Shown here piece by piece: positions 5,845 to 8,105 of a stretch of 8,105 nucleotides of DNA. Positions within the stretch are counted from its first letter, which is position 1. The number at the start of each line of letters is the position of its first letter. Origin of the DNA: DASUWK01 sp036378435. GTDB taxonomy: Bacteria > Chloroflexota > Dormibacteria > Dormibacterales > Dormibacteraceae. Both the position numbers and the translations under genes were made by a program. The notes under the pieces were generated by a model. It saw nothing but the letters and a program-made list of their open reading frames with translations. It was not told the origin of the DNA and did no database searches. The DNA is taken from positions 1-8,105 of the forward strand of contig DASUWK010000069.1 of NCBI GenBank assembly GCA_036378435.1, given 5' to 3'.

Positions 5845-6399
5845 CTAGGGGTTGGAGCCGGCGCCGCCGAAGTAGCTGTCCAGGTTGTGAGGCAGCACCG
5901 GGCTGAACGTCGCCTGGATGGCCCCCGTGGCGGGCTTCAGGATCTTCGGTCCCAGGAAGGAGCCGCTGATCTGCCCGCGCAGGTGCACCTCGGTCGCCGT
6001 CAGCGACCCTCCGAGAGGATTCGACGCCGCACCCAGGATGATCCAGGCCAGGACGGCGGCGATGAATCCGGTCAGGGCGCCGACCAGCGCACCGCTGGTG
6101 TGGTTCAGCGCGACCAGGCTCACCTGGACCTCCTGGTTGTAGAGCGTCGCGACGACCTCGACCAGGACGACGATCAGCACCCAGGCGCCGAAGAAGAGGT
6201 AGATCCGGCCGTCCGCGGGCTCCACGAAGGGGAAGCCTTGCCGGAAGACGGGCAGGGCGGCATGCCCGGTATAGCTCGCGACGTAGAGGCCGCCGTACAG
6301 CCCGATGAACCCGATCACCCGCCTGATCAGCCCGCTCCGATAACCGAGCAAGGCGTAGGCGGCGATCAAAAGAATGACCAGCAGGTCGAACCAGGTCAT
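5845..6399 (-). CDS. cvpA: CvpA-family integral membrane protein
   Basis: 184 residues. The N-terminus MTWFDLLVILLIAAYALLGYRSGLIR matches the CvpA pattern of an N-terminal helix then G-Y/R-x-G-L-I-R. Four membrane segments are apparent: about 3-20, 24-44, 66-86 and 102-124. The last is Gly/Ala-rich (GALVGALTGFIAAVLAW), as in the family. A soluble tail of about 60 residues follows, with no recognisable domain. CvpA is needed for colicin V production in E. coli and has been linked to envelope stress tolerance elsewhere; the molecular activity is unknown. The start is supported by a Shine-Dalgarno sequence seven bases upstream that overlaps the pheT stop. The place after pheT is shared with some Bacillota, where cvpA lies downstream of pheST. 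The family call is fairly secure from N-terminus and topology; sequence conservation in CvpA is low. Confidence 0.85.
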   Translation of the reverse strand: MTWFDLLVILLIAAYALLGYRSGLIRRVIGFIGLYGGLYVASYTGHAALPVFRQGFPFVEPADGRIYLFFGAWVLIVVLVEVVATLYNQEVQVSLVALNHTSGALVGALTGFIAAVLAWIILGAASNPLGGSLTATEVHLRGQISGSFLGPKILKPATGAIQATFSPVLPHNLDSYFGGAGSNP

Positions 6400-6404
6400 A
6401 CGAC

Positions 6405-6411
6405 GATCACC
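6405..6411 (-). promoter_or_regulatory. Shine-Dalgarno of cvpA overlapping the pheT stop codon
   Basis: GGTGATC on the minus strand (6411-6405) matches seven bases of the complement of the usual 16S rRNA 3' end (GGAGGTGATC), within GAGGGTGATC. Seven bases separate it from the cvpA ATG at 6399. The pheT stop TGA (6409-6407) is inside it, so ribosomes finishing pheT sit over the cvpA ribosome-binding site. It is the clearest ribosome-binding site in the window and fixes the cvpA start. Confidence 0.65.
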
Positions 6412-8105
6412 CTCGAAAACCCGCGCCGTGCGCCTGGCGCAGGGCGTCCCGGACAGCGCTCATAAGGTCGTCCACCTCCGGGTCCGTGAGAGTGCGCTCG
6501 CCGCTCCGGAATGTCAAGGCCAGGTTGAGGCTCTTCTTGCCCTCGCCCACCTGAGCGCCGCGGTACTCGTCGACCGCAGTGACCGATTCCAGCAGCTCAC
6601 CGCCGGATCGGCCGGCCGAGGCCAGGACCGCCGCGGCGGGCTCGTCCTCGTCGACGACCACATTCAGCTCGCGAGCCACCGCCGGGAAACGCGGGAGCGC
6701 TTCGTATCGCGGCGGCGCCGCGGAATCCAGCAGGGGCTGCAGGTCAACCTCCAACACGACCACCCGGCCGGGCAGGTCGAAGCGCTCGACGACGCGCGGG
6801 TGCGCCTCCCCGAGCAGGCCCAGGCGAACGCCGTCGAGCGAGACCGCCGCGCAGCGGCCGGGATGATGGAGCGCGCCCTGCGCCGGCTCGTACGCAGGGG
6901 CCGGCGCGCCCAGGGCCGACGCGGCCGCGTCGAGGACCGACTTCAAGCGCCGGAAGGCCTCGCGGCCTTCCTCCTCGCCGGCCTGCGCGGCGGCGCCGAG
7001 GCGCAGCGGCTCGTCCGGCTGCTCGGCCTCGCCGCGGGCGAGAAAGGCGGCTGCCACCTCGAAGAGGGCGGCGTCCGTGCGGCCGTGGCGGCGGTTGAGC
7101 GCCAGGCCCGCGAGAAGTGACGGCAGGAGCGTGGTGCGCAGCGCATCCATCTCGTCGCTGAGCGGATTGCCGATCCGCATGGCGCGATCCGCCACGCCCA
7201 GCCCCTCCAGGTCCCGGCGCGACACCAGCGCCGGCGTCCATGTCTCGCTGAAGCCGGCTCCGGCCAGGACGGCGCGCACGGCATCGAGGCGCCGGTCGAT
7301 GCTGGGGACCGCGGGCGTCCAGCGCTCGTGCCGGTGGCCGGGCAGCGTGGGCGGGATGCGGTCGTAGCCGTAAACGCGACCGACCTCCTCGACGATGTCC
7401 TCGGGGATGGTCACATCAAGGCGCCAGACCGGAGGCAGCACGTCCCAGTCGCCGTCTTCGCCATCGCGCAGGTGGAAGCCGAGGCGCCGAAGGATGTCTT
7501 CGCCCTCCTCGCGCGGAACGTGGGTCCCAAGCAGCGCATCCACCTTGTCCGGCTCGACGCGCACCCGGATCGGCTCCTGCGGGCGCGGATAGACGTCCGC
7601 CCACCCGCGGTGGACCCGGCCGCCGGCCAGCTCCGCGATCAGCGCCGCGGCCCGCCGCGCGCCGGCCAGAGCGAGCTCGGGCGGCAGCCCCTTCTCGAAC
7701 CGCGAGCTCGCCTCCGTCCGCAGGCCGAGCGCCCGCGCTGTCTGGCGCACGCTCGGGCCGTCGAACGTGGCCGACTCGAGCAGGACGTCGACGGTTCCGT
7801 CCGTGACGGCGGACTCCTCACCGCCCATCACGCCGGCGACGGCCACCGGGCGCTCGGCATCGGCGATCACGAGCATCGACGGCTCGAGAGCGCGCTCGAC
7901 GTCGTCGAGGCAGAGCAGCCGCTCGCCGGCGCGGGCACGGCGGACGCGGATCTCCGGGCCGGCGAGCTTGCGCAGGTCGAAGACGTGCAGCGGCTGCGCG
8001 TACTCGAGCAGCACGTAGTTGCTGATGTCGACGAGGTTGTTTATCGGCCGCACTCCGGCGGAGCACAGACGCCGGCGCAGCCAGAGCGGGGACGGGCCGA
8101 CGCGG
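6407..8105 (-). CDS. pheT: Phenylalanyl-tRNA synthetase beta subunit (5' end outside window)
   Basis: 565 codons are visible; the frame is open through the right edge, so roughly the first 230 residues (tRNA-binding and B1-type domains) are missing compared with a usual ~800-residue PheT. The frame at the edge reads GPSPLWLRRRL then GVRPINNLVDISNYV, the normal interior of the B3/4 editing domain, so the GTG at 8053 is an internal Val codon and not a start. B3/4 (to about 7604) also shows GVMGGEESAV and SSRFEKG. The B5 domain follows (about 7573-7346), ending with DVTIPEDIVEEVGRVYGYDRIP. The catalytic-like core is about 7306-6719, and the C-terminal anticodon-binding FDX-ACB domain about 6697-6413 (PRFPAVARELNVVVDED, then SLNLALTFRS). 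PheT pairs with PheS in an alpha2-beta2 enzyme charging tRNA-Phe and editing mischarged Tyr. pheS is expected just beyond the right edge. cvpA starts 7 bases downstream. Confidence 0.97.
   Translation of the reverse strand, partial: RVGPSPLWLRRRLCSAGVRPINNLVDISNYVLLEYAQPLHVFDLRKLAGPEIRVRRARAGERLLCLDDVERALEPSMLVIADAERPVAVAGVMGGEESAVTDGTVDVLLESATFDGPSVRQTARALGLRTEASSRFEKGLPPELALAGARRAAALIAELAGGRVHRGWADVYPRPQEPIRVRVEPDKVDALLGTHVPREEGEDILRRLGFHLRDGEDGDWDVLPPVWRLDVTIPEDIVEEVGRVYGYDRIPPTLPGHRHERWTPAVPSIDRRLDAVRAVLAGAGFSETWTPALVSRRDLEGLGVADRAMRIGNPLSDEMDALRTTLLPSLLAGLALNRRHGRTDAALFEVAAAFLARGEAEQPDEPLRLGAAAQAGEEEGREAFRRLKSVLDAAASALGAPAPAYEPAQGALHHPGRCAAVSLDGVRLGLLGEAHPRVVERFDLPGRVVVLEVDLQPLLDSAAPPRYEALPRFPAVARELNVVVDEDEPAAAVLASAGRSGGELLESVTAVDEYRGAQVGEGKKSLNLALTFRSGERTLTDPEVDDLMSAVRDALRQAHGAGFRG

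Noticed and set aside
4842..5906. Long open frame (354 codons) on the plus strand opposite tyrS
   Set aside because: Antisense shadow of an intact tyrS with all catalytic motifs; the translation is low-complexity and contains no recognisable fold.
8051..8053. GTG at 8053 as the start of a short PheT-like gene
   Set aside because: The frame continues to the window edge with PheT sequence conserved on both sides of this codon, so it is an internal Val codon of a cut gene.

Overview
The window is a GC-rich bacterial chromosome segment. Most of it is one leftward (minus-strand) block of conserved housekeeping genes, read from the right edge: pheT (5' end cut by the window), cvpA-like, tyrS, yebC, ruvC, ruvA and ruvB. 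Gaps within the block are short (7, 10, 33, 24 and 7 bases, then a 4-base ATGA overlap between ruvA and ruvB), so it reads as an operon or a tightly packed superoperon. Its promoter must lie beyond the right edge.

The left 1.75 kb is different. Directly downstream of ruvB, on the same strand, is a small gene (1145-1702) whose product joins an N-terminal ribbon-helix-helix (RHH) DNA-binding domain to two Clp N-terminal (substrate/adaptor-binding) repeats, with no ATPase domain. The 40-base gap before it holds a near-consensus promoter (-35 TTGACG, 17-base spacer, -10 TAGTAT). The -35 and spacer are covered by two perfect TGACGTCA palindromes exactly 11 bp apart centre to centre. The -10 lies so close to the start codon that the mRNA should be leaderless. 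This looks like a self-contained autoregulated repressor linked to the Clp protease system, and it is the most interesting item in the window.

Converging on it from the left edge is a DUF222/HNH endonuclease-family gene (12-1148) of the '13E12 repeat' type. The two genes share one CTAG as both stop codons, so no terminator can fit between them. A strong GC-rich inverted repeat lies near the 5' end of the HNH frame.

The organism is probably an actinobacterium or a high-GC relative of the Chloroflexota/Dormibacterota. This rests on very high GC, several GTG starts, few clear Shine-Dalgarno sequences, a predicted leaderless gene, a DUF222-HNH gene and the yebC-ruvCAB order. The phylum cannot be fixed from this sequence alone. 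Functionally the main block combines tRNA charging (PheT, TyrS), a translation or regulatory factor (YebC), a membrane protein (CvpA) and Holliday-junction processing (RuvABC). No tRNA, rRNA, CRISPR array, insertion sequence or intrinsic terminator was recognised. There is no gene-free stretch longer than 300 bases.
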